A stretch of DNA of 64,000 bases. It comes from DASVWZ01 sp963708575. GTDB taxonomy: Bacteria; Acidobacteriota; Terriglobia; Terriglobales; Acidobacteriaceae. The stretch is from assembly GCA_963708575.1 (NCBI GenBank), contig CAVPTB010000003.1, positions 682,001 to 746,000 on the forward strand. Direction: 5' to 3'. The notes under the pieces were generated by a model that had not been told where the DNA came from, did no database searches, and was given only the letters and a program-made list of their open reading frames with translations. The translations under genes were made by a program, and so were the position numbers. Shown one piece after another: positions 63,245 to 64,000 of the stretch (the first letter of the stretch is position 1; every line of letters starts with the position of its first letter).

Positions 63245-64000
63245 ATGGACAGGGAGCGGTGGGAACGAATCCAGACTGTGTTTCACGACGCGGCCGACTT
63301 GCCTGCGGGTGAGCAGCAATCGTTCCTGAAGAATGCCTGCGGGAGTGATTCCGAATTGATGGCAGATGTGTCTGCCATGCTGAAAGAAGATGCCCGGGGA
63401 TCATCTTTATTGGACCGCGACCTGGCGCATGTGGCGCAGGAAACTCTGGATAACAATCCGTCGTTGTTTCTTTCCGGAATCAAAGAATTTGGTCCATATC
63501 ACATTCAGCGGCCGCTGGGCGAGGGCGGAATGGGTGTGGTGTATCTGGCTGAGCGCAGCGATCTGGGCAGCCTGGTGGCGATCAAGGTCTTGCGGGATGC
63601 GTGGCTCTCTCCGGCGCGGCGGGAGCGGTTCACAGCCGAACAGCGAACTCTGGCACAACTAACGCATCCTTCAATTGCGCGACTCTACGACGCCGATACG
63701 CTGGGCGATGGGACTCCGTGGTTTGTCATGGAGTATGTGGAGGGGGTGGCGCTGACGGAGTATTGCCAGCGGCATGACTCGCCGATCAGGGAGCGACTGC
63801 AGCTATTTCGTTCGGTGTGCGAAGCCGTGCAGTACGCGCACTCGCACGCGGTGATTCATCGCGACCTAAAACCCTCGAACATTCTGGTGAAGGACGACGG
63901 GACGATCCGGTTGCTGGATTTCGGTATTGCGAAACAGCTCGAAGCCTTGGATGCGCCGATGGACCAGACGCGGACCGGGCTGCGCCTGATGACTCCGGCG
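63245..64000 (+). CDS. Ser/Thr protein kinase (N-terminal part, runs off window)
   Basis: An open frame of 252 codons from ATG 63245 to the window end. Residues 1-80 are the helical extension typical of these kinases (RERWERIQTVFHDAADLP). The kinase domain begins at FGPYHIQRPLGEGGMGVVYL (G-loop about 92-99), with VAIKVL (Lys114), EYVEG hinge, IHRDLKPSNIL (HRD 205-207) and LLDFGIAK (DFG 225-227). All catalytic residues are present. A C-terminal sensor with a transmembrane helix and TPR or propeller repeats would be expected beyond the edge. It directly follows the ECF-like sigma factor. Confidence 0.93.
   Translation, partial: MDRERWERIQTVFHDAADLPAGEQQSFLKNACGSDSELMADVSAMLKEDARGSSLLDRDLAHVAQETLDNNPSLFLSGIKEFGPYHIQRPLGEGGMGVVYLAERSDLGSLVAIKVLRDAWLSPARRERFTAEQRTLAQLTHPSIARLYDADTLGDGTPWFVMEYVEGVALTEYCQRHDSPIRERLQLFRSVCEAVQYAHSHAVIHRDLKPSNILVKDDGTIRLLDFGIAKQLEALDAPMDQTRTGLRLMTPA

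Overview
The window is a GC-rich chromosomal segment that looks like an acidobacterium (Acidobacteriota, probably class Terriglobia). The 16S rRNA at 32671-34172, two secreted GloVer-repeat proteins, a tricorn-type protease, the pairing of an ECF-like sigma factor with a Ser/Thr kinase, and many intergenic hairpin repeats all fit this. The assignment rests on pattern recognition, not on a search.

Layout. 0-11 kb: ligA, a degraded TPR gene, a diacylglycerol-kinase-like lipid kinase, a YdjM-like membrane hydrolase, two further membrane proteins, sodC, miaA and a secreted family 3 glycoside hydrolase. 10.9-13.5 kb: two tandem secreted paralogues, a seven-unit 38-bp hairpin array, a zinc-ribbon membrane protein and a minisatellite. 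13.8-17.1 kb: pyrR-pyrB-pyrC in overlapping frames, then ybaK. 17.3-30.8 kb: SRPBCC protein, glutamine synthetase, gluQ, an unidentified anchored protein, a CPBP protease, a DinB-like protein, a GloVer-repeat protein, a frameshifted alpha/beta hydrolase, a SulP transporter, YceH and a PD-(D/E)XK endonuclease-like protein. 30.9-31.9 kb: a repeat island with a 351-bp composite unit in tandem. 32.0-38.6 kb: a complete rRNA operon, 16S-tRNA(Ile)-tRNA(Ala)-23S-5S. 38.7-45.2 kb: a frameshifted HEPN-like gene, a GNAT acetyltransferase, a frameshifted amidohydrolase, a degraded NTF2-like gene and a 1,053-bp tandem duplication carrying a Tat-exported aldo/keto reductase. 45.6-56.5 kb: tricorn protease, a 1,090-residue TPR protein, a LOG-family protein, thiE, an FGE-fold protein, a MerR regulator and a 14-residue lysine-rich mini-ORF. 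56.8-61.1 kb: a run of frameshifted genes, including a REP-associated transposase (RAYT) flanked by inverted hairpins. 61.3-64 kb: a secreted repeat protein, an ECF-like sigma factor and a Ser/Thr kinase that runs off the end.

Two themes stand out. First, at least five families of short palindromic repeats occupy the intergenic spaces; several change both arms of the stem together, and one family brackets the RAYT gene. Second, nine otherwise recognisable genes are broken by single-base shifts, mostly inside short homopolymers. This means either real gene decay or indel errors in the assembly, and it should be settled before any gene is called dead.
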